DNA of 20,495 bases from an uncultured Clostridia bacterium. GTDB lineage: Bacteria > Bacillota > Clostridia > Oscillospirales > Acutalibacteraceae. The translations under genes and the position numbers were made by a program. The notes under the pieces were generated by a model that was not told the origin of the DNA, ran no database searches, and saw nothing but the letters and a program-made list of their open reading frames with translations. Position 1 is the stretch's first letter, and the number at the start of each line of letters is the position of its first letter. The stretch covers positions 1 through 20,495 of the forward strand of contig CALWMQ010000110.1 in the NCBI GenBank assembly GCA_944382025.1, given 5' to 3'. Shown piece by piece: positions 1-6,761 of this stretch.

Positions 1-283
1 CCCGGCGGCGGTAGCGCTCGATGATTGCAGTTTCAAAGGAAATGCCCTTGAGTCTGGGAACCTTGAGGGTGACATCTCCAGAAGTTGTGGTGAGGTTACG
101 GCTGTAATGACCGCTGCGGTATCCCTGGCGTTGCTCATTTCGCTCATACCGGGCCGCCTGGGTCAACTTCTCTGCCTCGGCCTCCAGCAGCTCGTTGAGG
201 GTTTCCTCTACACTACCTCGTACAAGCTCCTTGAGTTCGCTCTTGATTACTTCCTCGTTTAGTTGTACAATTTTCTCAGACAT
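1..283 (-). CDS. IS256-family (Mutator-type) transposase, N-terminal part, cut by window edge
   Basis: The minus strand opens at an ATG (281-283) and stays open to the left edge, giving 94 N-terminal residues. It begins MSEKIVQLNEEVIKSELKEL and continues with an acidic helical stretch, RYERNEQRQGYRSGHYSR, and then a VTLKVPRLKG beta segment and an IIERYRRR end. This order (acidic helix, R/Y-rich 'R.GYR.G.Y.R' box, 'G.V.L.VPR.R/K' strand) is the standard N-terminal DNA-binding part of IS256-family transposases, which are usually about 400 aa. The DDE catalytic residues would lie beyond the edge and cannot be checked. A strong AAAGGAG ribosome binding site (294-300) fixes the start. What is visible has no frameshift or stop, so it may be intact. 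Confidence 0.93.
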   Translation of the reverse strand, partial: MSEKIVQLNEEVIKSELKELVRGSVEETLNELLEAEAEKLTQAARYERNEQRQGYRSGHYSRNLTTTSGDVTLKVPRLKGISFETAIIERYRRR

Positions 284-316
284 GGTTTGCTATCTCCTTT
301 CAGAATGGTTAGTGTC

Positions 317-392
317 GCAACTTCATTCTACCAGAGTTCTGCAAACCTTGTCTCTTTTTATCCTCTTTTCCTTTTGCGAAACTTATTCTACC
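317..392. repeat. Two imperfect direct repeats (AACTT.ATTCTACC type) near IS end
   Basis: GCAACTTCATTCTACC at 317-332 recurs as GCGAAACTTATTCTACC at 376-392, matching except for small one-base indels. Spacing is 60 nt. They may be subterminal/terminal transposase-binding repeats of the IS. Read on the minus strand each contains TAGAAT, so the inner one could instead serve as the transposase -10 box. Confidence 0.5.
325..354 (-). promoter_or_regulatory. Possible transposase promoter (weak)
   Basis: On the minus strand, GAGACA (349-354) and TAGAAT (325-330) are separated by 18 nt and lie about 40-70 nt upstream of the transposase start. The -10 fits well (5/6); the -35 is poor (4/6). This is typical of weak IS promoters but is only a pattern match. 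Confidence 0.3.
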
Positions 393-440
393 TTATCCTT
401 TGGATGGAGAAGGAAGCGGCAATTTAAAATAAGTTTGGCC

Positions 441-481
441 AAAATAAAACCGCCTATCCTTAAAATAGGCGGTTTTATTTT
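441..481. terminator. Bidirectional Rho-independent terminator
   Basis: A perfect 17-bp inverted repeat: AAAATAAAACCGCCTAT (441-457), 7-nt loop, ATAGGCGGTTTTATTTT (465-481). The GC-rich core ACCGCCTAT/ATAGGCGGT is followed by a T-rich run on both strands, so it can stop transcription in both directions. On the minus strand it is the first clear terminator downstream of the GH2 gene, which ends about 300 nt away, and it would also separate that gene from the IS. On the plus strand it would block read-out from the IS side. Confidence 0.85.
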
Positions 482-779
482 AAGTTAATGGAAAAATATT
501 TTTCCCATATGGACGGCAGGAAGAAGCGCCTATACGATAGATGAAACATTTCAAGCTGACGAAAAAGAGGGATTCCGACAATAAATCTGTTCATAATAAG
601 AGCGAATAAGACAAGGCCGTTTGATGCCAATAAAATATTAGCATTTCGTTTTAGGAATCTTTTAATAAGATGATCACCGGAATAGTAAAAGGAAAAACGT
701 GGTGGTTATACAAATATATGTTTCACGATTAAAAGGGGTGGGGGACACTTTAGAGGGTTCGGATCTCATGGCGATTTGG
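482..779. other. Non-coding spacer between terminator and GH2 gene
   Basis: About 300 nt with no convincing gene. It is more AT-rich than the flanking GH2 gene. Open frames here are short and lack ribosome binding sites. It would form a long 3' untranslated region of the minus-strand GH2 transcript if the terminator at 441-481 is used. I see no other structure. Confidence 0.55.
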
Positions 780-3236
780 TTATGGTTTGGACAGAATATC
801 CAAGCAGGCGTTTTCACAGCCATCCATAGAGGCCGTCACACGGATAATACCAGGAGCAATACCGGCGCGGAGCATGGAAGCGGCAATACCGCCTTGGAGA
901 CGTACATCCGATGGACCAACTCCCTGGCCAGGCCCGGTGATTTCGAAATGAACCATCCCGTGGCAGCTAGGGACAACAGTACCATTGGAATCAGTAACTT
1001 CAGCGTAAAGGAATACAAAGTCAGCGCCGTCCGCTTTTAAAGGGATTCCCTGGTTCTCAGCCCGTAACCGAAGGCAGCTTGGGACGCCAGGTGTGCGGCG
1101 CCGATGCTCTGCCACGGCCCGGCCGCCGATCCATCCGGTAGCGGCAATTTCTCCTTCCTCGTAAGGCACATCCAGGAAAGTAAAGGGCGGATGAGACAGA
1201 TGGCGACAGTTGCTGCGGTCAAAAAAGCCGGTTTGCTGAGTGGAAATAAACTCACTGACCTGGCGGCGGAGGCTTTCCAATGCCGTGGTGTCGGCCTGAA
1301 CCGCGGCCACGTTTTCCTGTTCCATCCAGTAATTGGGATCACAGCAGTCGCGAGGCAGCAAATAAGGGGTATCAGGTCCGGAATCCGGGTGCCGGATCTC
1401 GACGGGCCGCCCGTTTACGGAAAGAGAAACCTGTTCGCAGTTGGAAAAGACCACCAGACGACGCCTGGCGGGGCCGGCATCCCAATAGGAAGCGATAAAT
1501 ACCATGGGCTGTTGGGAGGAACGCTGGCTCTGATAAAAATAGTAGGCAAACTTAGGGAGCCTGAACGTATCCAACACTCCGCATTCGCACACGGGATGGG
1601 CGGGATAATATCCCCGGTTGTAGTCGATGCCGACCCAGTTGGCATCCCCCATAGCGGAGGGAAGAGCTAAATTATAGTTATGGGTCCACATAAAGTTCCA
1701 GGCTTGTAATAGGAGGAGCTGCTCACCAGCGCCGCGCGCCTGCCGGGTGGTGCTTTCATTTCCCCCGAACTCAAAATCGCCATATTCCCGAACAAGCCCT
1801 TTTTTGAGGGGGAGGGCATCCAGATGTCGGACGTGATTGACAGGGTCCCATTGGGAAAAGGGTATATCATAACCGACTTTAACCGGGTTGGGGCGTCCGC
1901 CGGTATCCCCGGCGGTTAGGCACTGGTCTCCCGGGTATTCCTCATGGGCCGCCAGATGGCACTGGTGGCAGAAATCGTCGGTGGCGCCGGACCATCCGCC
2001 CCAATTAAAGCCTTCCGAGTCGCCGGTCTCATTCAGAGAGACTTCCCAAAAGACAATGGAAGGATGGTTACGGTCACGGCGAATCATATCCCGTATGTTC
2101 TGCAAAGTACGTTGTTGGAACAGACCCGGCTGGCACCACTGCCACCCAGGAACCGGTTCCATGACCATGAGTCCGATATGATCGCAGGCGTCCAGAAAAG
2201 CGGGGGACTGAGGGTAATGGGCCAGGCGGACGAAGTCAAATCCAGCTTTCTTGAGTAAAAGCGCGTCCCGCCATTGGGCGTTGTCCGAGGCGGCACTGCC
2301 GACTAATGGGTATTGCTGATGCCGGTTGGTTCCCCGGAGGAACCGTTTGACCCCATTGAGGAGGAAATCCCCTTCTTCCGATAAGGCGATATGGCGGACG
2401 CCAAAGTGGACAGAAAGCCTGTCCCAGCATTCCCCATTTACCAAGAGCTGGGTTTCCAGGGTATAGAGGTTTGGGATTTCAGGACTCCACAGCCAAGGAG
2501 AAGTAAGCTTATGGTCGAACCGGAATGTCATAGTTCCGCCGGAGGGAATCATACCCTGAGATTCCAACAGGGCGTCCACCTCTCCCTGAGGGTTACGGAT
2601 ACGGCACTGGCAGGAGACGGTTAGCGCTTCGGAAAGGACGTTTTCGCCATGGACTTTTATATGGACACAGGCCTGTTCCCTGGAGACAGGAGAGCAGGTT
2701 ATGAAAATTCCGCCCCCGGCGGGGATCTGAGCCGAGACAGGGTCAGTGATAGCGACACCGTTGAGTTTTTTTAACCAGACGTTACGATAGAGGCCGCCAA
2801 AATAACAGAAATCCAGATCATTGGCGGCTTTTCCAGGGGGGATATCCTGATCGTCACGGTTATCCAGCCGTACGGCTATGATATTTTCGCCGGTGTGGAG
2901 GGCGGGCGTGAGGTCCACCTCAAAGGGCAGATATCCGCCTTGATGAGAAGCCAAAGGTATGCCATTGCAGTATACATCAGCGGCCTGCATGGCGGCCTCG
3001 AAGTGTAGGATGGTGCGTTGTCCGGGGACAGCTGTATGAAGAAAATGCTTGCGATAAGCGCATACGCCTTGGAAACAAAGGGTGACATCCGCGTCCTCAA
3101 TTTGCGGGATATGGGGCAATGCCACTGCGTCCCAACCCTCTTCCTGATAAGAAGCTTCAAAGAAATCCTGCTCCGGCCATTTTTTAAAAAGCCAGCCATC
3201 GTTCCACAGAACTGCTCGTTGAGCAACGTTTCCCAT
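780..3236 (-). CDS. Glycoside hydrolase family 2 enzyme (beta-galactosidase/beta-glucuronidase-like), cytoplasmic
   Basis: 818 aa with no signal peptide, so probably an intracellular exo-glycosidase acting on imported oligosaccharides. Domain order: sugar-binding jelly roll (about 10-160; motifs PHIPQIED, YRKHF, FGGLYRNVWL), Ig-like sandwich (about 165-280), TIM barrel (about 285-575), then C-terminal Ig-like domains (about 585-818; VVFSNCEQVSLSVNG resembles the DUF4982/GH2 C-terminal type). The acid/base glutamate is E403 in SLNETG, after the conserved DRNHPSIVFWEVS stretch; the nucleophile is E484 in LVREYGD. Both catalytic residues and the barrel-entry motif NGVKRFLRGTNRHQQYP (294-310) are present, so it should be active. 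The start has an AGAGGA site about 10 nt upstream. It is divergently transcribed from the plus-strand cluster. Specificity (galactose, glucuronate, other) cannot be read from the sequence. Confidence 0.93.
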   Translation of the reverse strand: MGNVAQRAVLWNDGWLFKKWPEQDFFEASYQEEGWDAVALPHIPQIEDADVTLCFQGVCAYRKHFLHTAVPGQRTILHFEAAMQAADVYCNGIPLASHQGGYLPFEVDLTPALHTGENIIAVRLDNRDDQDIPPGKAANDLDFCYFGGLYRNVWLKKLNGVAITDPVSAQIPAGGGIFITCSPVSREQACVHIKVHGENVLSEALTVSCQCRIRNPQGEVDALLESQGMIPSGGTMTFRFDHKLTSPWLWSPEIPNLYTLETQLLVNGECWDRLSVHFGVRHIALSEEGDFLLNGVKRFLRGTNRHQQYPLVGSAASDNAQWRDALLLKKAGFDFVRLAHYPQSPAFLDACDHIGLMVMEPVPGWQWCQPGLFQQRTLQNIRDMIRRDRNHPSIVFWEVSLNETGDSEGFNWGGWSGATDDFCHQCHLAAHEEYPGDQCLTAGDTGGRPNPVKVGYDIPFSQWDPVNHVRHLDALPLKKGLVREYGDFEFGGNESTTRQARGAGEQLLLLQAWNFMWTHNYNLALPSAMGDANWVGIDYNRGYYPAHPVCECGVLDTFRLPKFAYYFYQSQRSSQQPMVFIASYWDAGPARRRLVVFSNCEQVSLSVNGRPVEIRHPDSGPDTPYLLPRDCCDPNYWMEQENVAAVQADTTALESLRRQVSEFISTQQTGFFDRSNCRHLSHPPFTFLDVPYEEGEIAATGWIGGRAVAEHRRRTPGVPSCLRLRAENQGIPLKADGADFVFLYAEVTDSNGTVVPSCHGMVHFEITGPGQGVGPSDVRLQGGIAASMLRAGIAPGIIRVTASMDGCENACLDILSKP

Positions 3237-3351
3237 TCAGTCCCATTCCTCTCATGTTTTTTACAGTGGTTTACCCTGTTGGCAGTGGTGCCAAGCCCGG
3301 GCGAACCTGGGTAACAGCCGTAAATTTTCATAATAAGACTTTTCAAGTGGC

Positions 3352-3380
3352 ATTATAATCATGGCGCATCAAAAAGTCAA
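3352..3380 (-). promoter_or_regulatory. Sigma-A promoter of the GH2 gene
   Basis: On the minus strand: TTGACT (3375-3380), exactly 17 nt, TATAAT (3352-3357). That is a near-consensus promoter directed at the GH2 gene. The predicted transcription start is near 3345, leaving a leader of about 110 nt before the ATG at 3236. Confidence 0.85.
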
Positions 3381-3388
3381 CCATGATT
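3357..3388. promoter_or_regulatory. Inverted repeat bracketing the GH2 -35 box (candidate operator)
   Basis: AATCATGG (3357-3364) and CCATGATT (3381-3388) form a perfect 8-bp inverted repeat with arm centres 24 nt apart. One arm abuts the -10 box and the other touches the outer edge of the -35 box. A protein bound to both would occlude the promoter, so a repressor site is likely; the regulator is not in the window. Confidence 0.55.
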
Positions 3389-3450
3389 TAAGAAAGCGGG
3401 AGGGGATTAAAGGGTGCGAGAGGAGAAGAAAAAGAGGGAAGATTTTACCT

Positions 3451-3467
3451 TAAAAGTTAAACTTTTA
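3451..3467. promoter_or_regulatory. 17-bp perfect palindrome, candidate operator in divergent region
   Basis: TAAAAGTTAAACTTTTA is a perfect odd-length palindrome in the AT-rich spacer between the divergent GH2 gene and the plus-strand cluster. It lies about 70 nt upstream of the GH2 -35 box and about 110 nt upstream of the likely plus-strand promoter, a position suited to a regulator acting on both. It is AT-rich, so chance or bent DNA is also possible. Confidence 0.45.
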
Positions 3468-3579
3468 TCAATATTTTATCGATTATTACGAAAATAGAGA
3501 ATAGTTTTTAAATTGACCGTAATATTTCTTAGATAAAAGCATAAAGTCTTATTTTATAAATTTTAGGTCTGTTTTTAAA

Positions 3580-3608
3580 TGGACACAACCGGAAAAGCGC
3601 ATTATCCT
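3580..3608 (+). promoter_or_regulatory. Likely promoter of the plus-strand cluster
   Basis: TGGACA (3580-3585), 17 nt, TATCCT (3603-3608): 5/6 and 4/6 matches to sigma-A boxes with ideal spacing. The leader to the ATG at 3723 would be about 110 nt. Within it, CCTTGCC (3628-3634) can pair with GGCAAGG (3670-3676). Other -35/-10 combinations in this AT-rich region are weaker, but none is decisive. Confidence 0.45.
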
Positions 3609-3722
3609 ATAACTGTAACGGTTCATCCCTTGCCCGGGATTTATGATTTGAGTGAAGTTCTGCGTGCGAGGCAAGGCGGTTAACCAGGGTTCTGAATTGA
3701 CACAGAAACAGGAGGAAGGAAA

Positions 3723-5237
3723 ATGCGTAAATGGAAAAAAGGTTTGGCCATGCTGTTGTGCGCGGCGGTAGTTTCGGCAGGGGCAATGCCCGCTGTTTCC
3801 GCGCAGACCGGTGAAGAATCCGTATACAGCGCTCATAGCGCTCTCCGGGCTGCCCTGGCGGCAGGGAATATTCAGGCGGCTGCGCCCTGGCAGCCGGTTT
3901 CCGCCGGAGGATCAGGGGATGTAAAAGACAGCTGGCTGTCCACGGATTGGCTAGCCATGCAGTTGTCCTCTTTCGAGGAAAGCCCTAACGCTTTTTCACA
4001 AACCGGGGTGGATGGCGCGCTGCCGTACATTAAAGCGGATGAGGGCATGCCGGTTATGCTCAATTCCAACCAATGGGAATCCGCCACCTGGTGGGACGCG
4101 GCCGGCTTATTGTTTACGGCGCCGAAAGCGGGCACATTGGCTCTTTCCGCTGGGGAGTTTAAACAGATCGCGGCGGCGGAAGGCCATTTGGATGGCGGAG
4201 CCGATGCCGCCCAAAATGCCTCAGTGGCTATCGCGAAAAATGGGGTAAAAATCTGGCCCGCTGACGCTGACGCCGCCATCATCAACGCGGAAACCTCCGT
4301 AGAATTTCCCAATTTGGAAATAGAGGTAGCGGAGGGGGACCAGATCCTGATAGCTGTCCGGGGGAATGTGCTGCCTGACCAGGGATGTTTCAACAACGCG
4401 GTGTTAATGGATCCTCAGGTACAATACCAGGCTGATTCTACGACCACGACCAGCGGGAGCGGAACAACTCAGGGGAGTACTACCACCAGTGACCCGCAGC
4501 CGGAGACCACAACGACAGAGGCGCCGATTCCCGCAGATAACGCTTACGAGGCATTGTCCAAAGTTCTGGAAACCAACAGCTGGTCAGGGAGCAACTGGAA
4601 GCCCGTCAGTCTGTTTTTTGACAGCACCGGATGGGAAGACATGGTAATCAACTCCAAAACCGACGAGAAAACCTTCAATAACAGCCGTGATGACAAGCCA
4701 GGAGCTCAGCCGTATGTAGCAGCTTTGGAGAATTATATTATTCTGGAAGCCAACCAGTGGGTGAAAAACGACGCCAGCGGGCAATGGTGGGATAAAGCCG
4801 GCGTTATGTATACCGCGCCCCGAGCGGGGACAATCACGCTTTCGTCAGGAGGGGATGGCAAGATCAAGGCCCGGGATGGCGAACTGGCTGAATATGACGG
4901 GGCGGTGGCCATTTATCACAATGACAAAAAGGTCTGGCCATTGGACGCGGAATTCACCAAGATCAGAGCCGGCGAGGATGTGGATTTTCCAGAACTGACC
5001 CTGACGGTAAAAAAAGGAGATAAAATTGTCATCGCGGGATGGAGCGAGCAGCCGGTGGGGAATGGCGGATGGAAAAACGGCATTATGGTCAATCCGCAGG
5101 TACAGTACCAGGACGGTGGTTCGGCAAACACCGGCGAGGGAGGATACATAGTTTATGTGTGGGCAATGATCGCATTGATTGTTTCTTCCGGGGCTGTAGT
5201 GGTGTCTTATAAAAAGCGCGGTGCGAAACAGTCCTGA
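3723..5237 (+). CDS. Cell-surface protein with two tandem copies of an unrecognised domain, Thr-rich linker and C-terminal anchor
   Basis: 504 aa. A signal peptide spans about 1-27 (MRKWKKG, hydrophobic core, AVSA cleavage). Two homologous units follow, about 32-236 and 272-463. Matching landmarks are NQW..WWD.AG..(F/Y)TAP(K/R)AGT (116-138 and 344-370), VAI..N..K(I/V)WP.DA (168-182 and 395-409), V(E/D)FP.L...V..GD.I.IA (193-211 and 420-438) and PQVQYQ (231-236, 458-463). A linker rich in Thr, Ser and Pro (238-268) joins them, and a membrane segment (about 474-496) plus KKRGAK ends the protein. SANTGE (467-472) stands where an LPXTG-type sorting signal would be. The alternating strand pattern, GD..I.IA endings and conserved Trp/Tyr suggest beta-sandwich carbohydrate-binding modules, but I do not recognise the family. 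Ribosome binding site AGGAGGAAGG precedes the ATG. It is the first gene of the plus-strand series, consistent with glycan capture at the surface. Confidence 0.85.
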   Translation: MRKWKKGLAMLLCAAVVSAGAMPAVSAQTGEESVYSAHSALRAALAAGNIQAAAPWQPVSAGGSGDVKDSWLSTDWLAMQLSSFEESPNAFSQTGVDGALPYIKADEGMPVMLNSNQWESATWWDAAGLLFTAPKAGTLALSAGEFKQIAAAEGHLDGGADAAQNASVAIAKNGVKIWPADADAAIINAETSVEFPNLEIEVAEGDQILIAVRGNVLPDQGCFNNAVLMDPQVQYQADSTTTTSGSGTTQGSTTTSDPQPETTTTEAPIPADNAYEALSKVLETNSWSGSNWKPVSLFFDSTGWEDMVINSKTDEKTFNNSRDDKPGAQPYVAALENYIILEANQWVKNDASGQWWDKAGVMYTAPRAGTITLSSGGDGKIKARDGELAEYDGAVAIYHNDKKVWPLDAEFTKIRAGEDVDFPELTLTVKKGDKIVIAGWSEQPVGNGGWKNGIMVNPQVQYQDGGSANTGEGGYIVYVWAMIALIVSSGAVVVSYKKRGAKQS

Positions 5238-5267
5238 ATGGTCCAAGAAAAAACCTTTTAGGGATAC

Positions 5268-5308
5268 AGCCGGGTGTATGGGGCGCAGACATGGCCGGAC
5301 GCCCGGCT
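5268..5308 (+). other. Intercistronic hairpin between surface-protein and oxidoreductase genes
   Basis: AGCCGGG (5268-5274) pairs with CCCGGCT (5302-5308) across a 27-nt loop. The downstream tail TCCTTATGGG is not a proper U-run, so this is at best a leaky terminator or an RNA-processing/stability structure that could change expression downstream of the surface-protein gene. The gap between the two genes is 129 nt, larger than most gaps in the cluster. Confidence 0.35.
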
Positions 5309-5366
5309 TCCTTATGGGTAAAAATCCACGCTAACAACGAAGATAAAGTACATTGAGGGGTTAATT

Positions 5367-6644
5367 ATGGAAAAGCAATTATCCGTTGCCGTGCTAGGGT
5401 GCGGCAACCGGGGATTAGGCGCATACGCGCCATTGGTGGAACAGCAGAACGGCAAGATTGTGGCTGGCGCGGAAACGGATTCCAAGCGGCTGGCGCGTTT
5501 TGCGGAAATGTATGGTGTTCCACCGGAGCGGTGTTTCTCCTCCGCCGAAGACTTGCTAAAACATCCGAAAATGGCGGATGTAGCCTTTATCTGCACGATG
5601 GATGAACAACACTGCGACCACGCTATCAAAGCCATGGAACAGGGGTATGATATTCTGCTGGAGAAGCCCATCTCCAATACCCTTCAGGGTTGTATGGCCA
5701 TACGGGAAACGGCCCATCGCCTGGGGCGTCAGGTAGCGGTCTGCCATGTATTACGATACACTCCTTTTTACACCACCATTAAAGAACTGGTGGACGGGGG
5801 GGCTATCGGGAGCCTAGTGAGCATGCAGCAATTTGAGAATATATGCTGGTGGCATTTTGCCCATAGCTTTGTCCGGGGGAATTGGCGAAACTCCAAAGAA
5901 ACCAGTCCTATGATTTTACAAAAATGCTGTCATGACATGGATATTCTTCTGTGGCTGTCGGGAGGCAACTGCTTAAGTGTGTCGTCTTTCGGGGGATTGA
6001 CATATTTCAAAAAGGAAAACGCGCCTGCGGGAGCGGGGGAACGATGCCTGGAATGCGGCATTCGGGACAAGTGCCTGTACAACGCGGCGGCATTTTACCT
6101 GGACAATGAACAGGCTGGTTTCAAACAAGGGAATACAGGATGGCCTTTAAGCAGCCTGACCACCGATATACGGGAAGAATCCTTAATGGAGGCGCTGCGA
6201 ACGGGGCCTTATGGAAGATGCGTATATCATTGTGACAATAACGTATCGGATCATCAAATAGTCAATTGCGTGTTTGACAATGGAGTAACCGCTTCCTTTA
6301 CGGCCTGCGCTTTTACGGCTGATATGACCCGGGAAATTAAACTGATGGGTACGGAAGGACAAATCGTGGGCAATATGGAAAAAAGCACCGTAACCATAAC
6401 CCGGTTTAATGAGGCACCGCAGGTACTGGATTTAGCCGCCGGAGGGACAGACCTATCGGGGCATGGAGGCGGCGAGGTACGGATGATATGGGATTTATTT
6501 GATGCCTTGCGGCACAGCCAAAAAACGCTGCGCACATCGGTTGACAAATCGGTGCAGAGCCATATCATGGCATTTGCAGCGGAACGCTCCAGACGGGAGC
6601 AAGGGCGTGTCGTGCCTTTATCGGAGCTGGAGGAAGAGGCGTAA
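5367..6644 (+). CDS. Gfo/Idh/MocA-family NAD(P)-dependent sugar oxidoreductase
   Basis: 425 aa, cytoplasmic. An N-terminal Rossmann fold (1-125) carries the dinucleotide-binding motif VLGCGNRGLG (9-18) and the family signature EKP with K100. The C-terminal alpha/beta sheet domain holds K186..H189-D190 (KCCHDMD), which matches the usual catalytic Lys/His region. Members oxidise or reduce sugar hydroxyls, for example inositol, glucose or amino-sugar derivatives; the substrate here is not predictable. Three cysteines in CLECGIRDKC (227, 230, 236) follow CC at 187-188 and are conserved in one subgroup as I remember it. A GHGGGE motif near the C-terminus recalls, but does not prove, the NAD-dependent glycosidase branch (GH109). 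The ATG is preceded by GAGGGG with 6-nt spacing. Position in the cluster suggests conversion of an imported or released sugar. Confidence 0.92.
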   Translation: MEKQLSVAVLGCGNRGLGAYAPLVEQQNGKIVAGAETDSKRLARFAEMYGVPPERCFSSAEDLLKHPKMADVAFICTMDEQHCDHAIKAMEQGYDILLEKPISNTLQGCMAIRETAHRLGRQVAVCHVLRYTPFYTTIKELVDGGAIGSLVSMQQFENICWWHFAHSFVRGNWRNSKETSPMILQKCCHDMDILLWLSGGNCLSVSSFGGLTYFKKENAPAGAGERCLECGIRDKCLYNAAAFYLDNEQAGFKQGNTGWPLSSLTTDIREESLMEALRTGPYGRCVYHCDNNVSDHQIVNCVFDNGVTASFTACAFTADMTREIKLMGTEGQIVGNMEKSTVTITRFNEAPQVLDLAAGGTDLSGHGGGEVRMIWDLFDALRHSQKTLRTSVDKSVQSHIMAFAAERSRREQGRVVPLSELEEEA

Positions 6645-6664
6645 TCCAGAGTATTTTGGGCCGT

Positions 6665-6683
6665 GACCGCCGGTTCGGCGGTC
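6665..6683 (+). other. Compact GC hairpin upstream of the fused binding-protein gene
   Basis: GACCGCCG (6665-6672), 3-nt loop GTT, CGGCGGTC (6676-6683): a perfect 8-bp stem. There is no U-run after it, so it is not a classical terminator. Sitting between the oxidoreductase stop and the binding-protein start, it may protect the 5' end of a processed transcript or differentiate expression of the transport block from the upstream genes. Confidence 0.5.
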
Positions 6684-6761
6684 CGGGGTAAGGAGCCCGT
6701 CGGAGCACAGCGGGGCCATACAGGCGTTGACAGAATGTTGCGGAAATGGGAGGCGTTTTCT

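Larger units (their letters stand above)
1..392 (-). mobile_element. IS256-family insertion sequence, transposase-start end
   Basis: The element is inferred from the IS256-type transposase start at 283 and the roughly 100-nt non-coding segment beyond it. The right boundary is a guess: it is placed at the outer copy of a repeated motif ending at 392, because IS256-type elements have short non-coding ends carrying terminal repeats. The other terminus and any 8-9 bp target duplication lie outside the window, so the exact end could be anywhere from about 390 to 440. Confidence 0.5.

Noticed and set aside
195..488. Plus-strand open frame of 97 codons
   Set aside because: It is antisense to the IS256 transposase start and runs through the terminator; composition is low-complexity Ser/Leu.
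475..705. Minus-strand open frame of about 77 codons ending in the terminator stem
   Set aside because: It has no start codon with a ribosome binding site (the first ATG leaves about 39 codons), ends inside the terminator, and its AT-rich composition suggests non-coding DNA.
699..1040. Plus-strand open frame of 113 codons
   Set aside because: It lies mostly antisense to the conserved C-terminal part of the GH2 gene, has no ribosome binding site and no recognisable protein pattern.
3610..3625. Catabolite-response (cre) or LacI-type operator near TGTAACGGTTCA
   Set aside because: Two of six half-site positions mismatch and its length is 12, not the 14 of the usual consensus.
6727..6732. TTGACA as a promoter -35 box before the binding-protein gene
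   Set aside because: No acceptable -10 box occurs 16-18 nt downstream (the region reads GAGGCG).
6663..6761. N-terminal extension of the fused binding protein
   Set aside because: The 33 extra codons include the GC hairpin, lack a ribosome binding site and would precede the signal peptide; ATG 6762 has GGGAGG at 8 nt.
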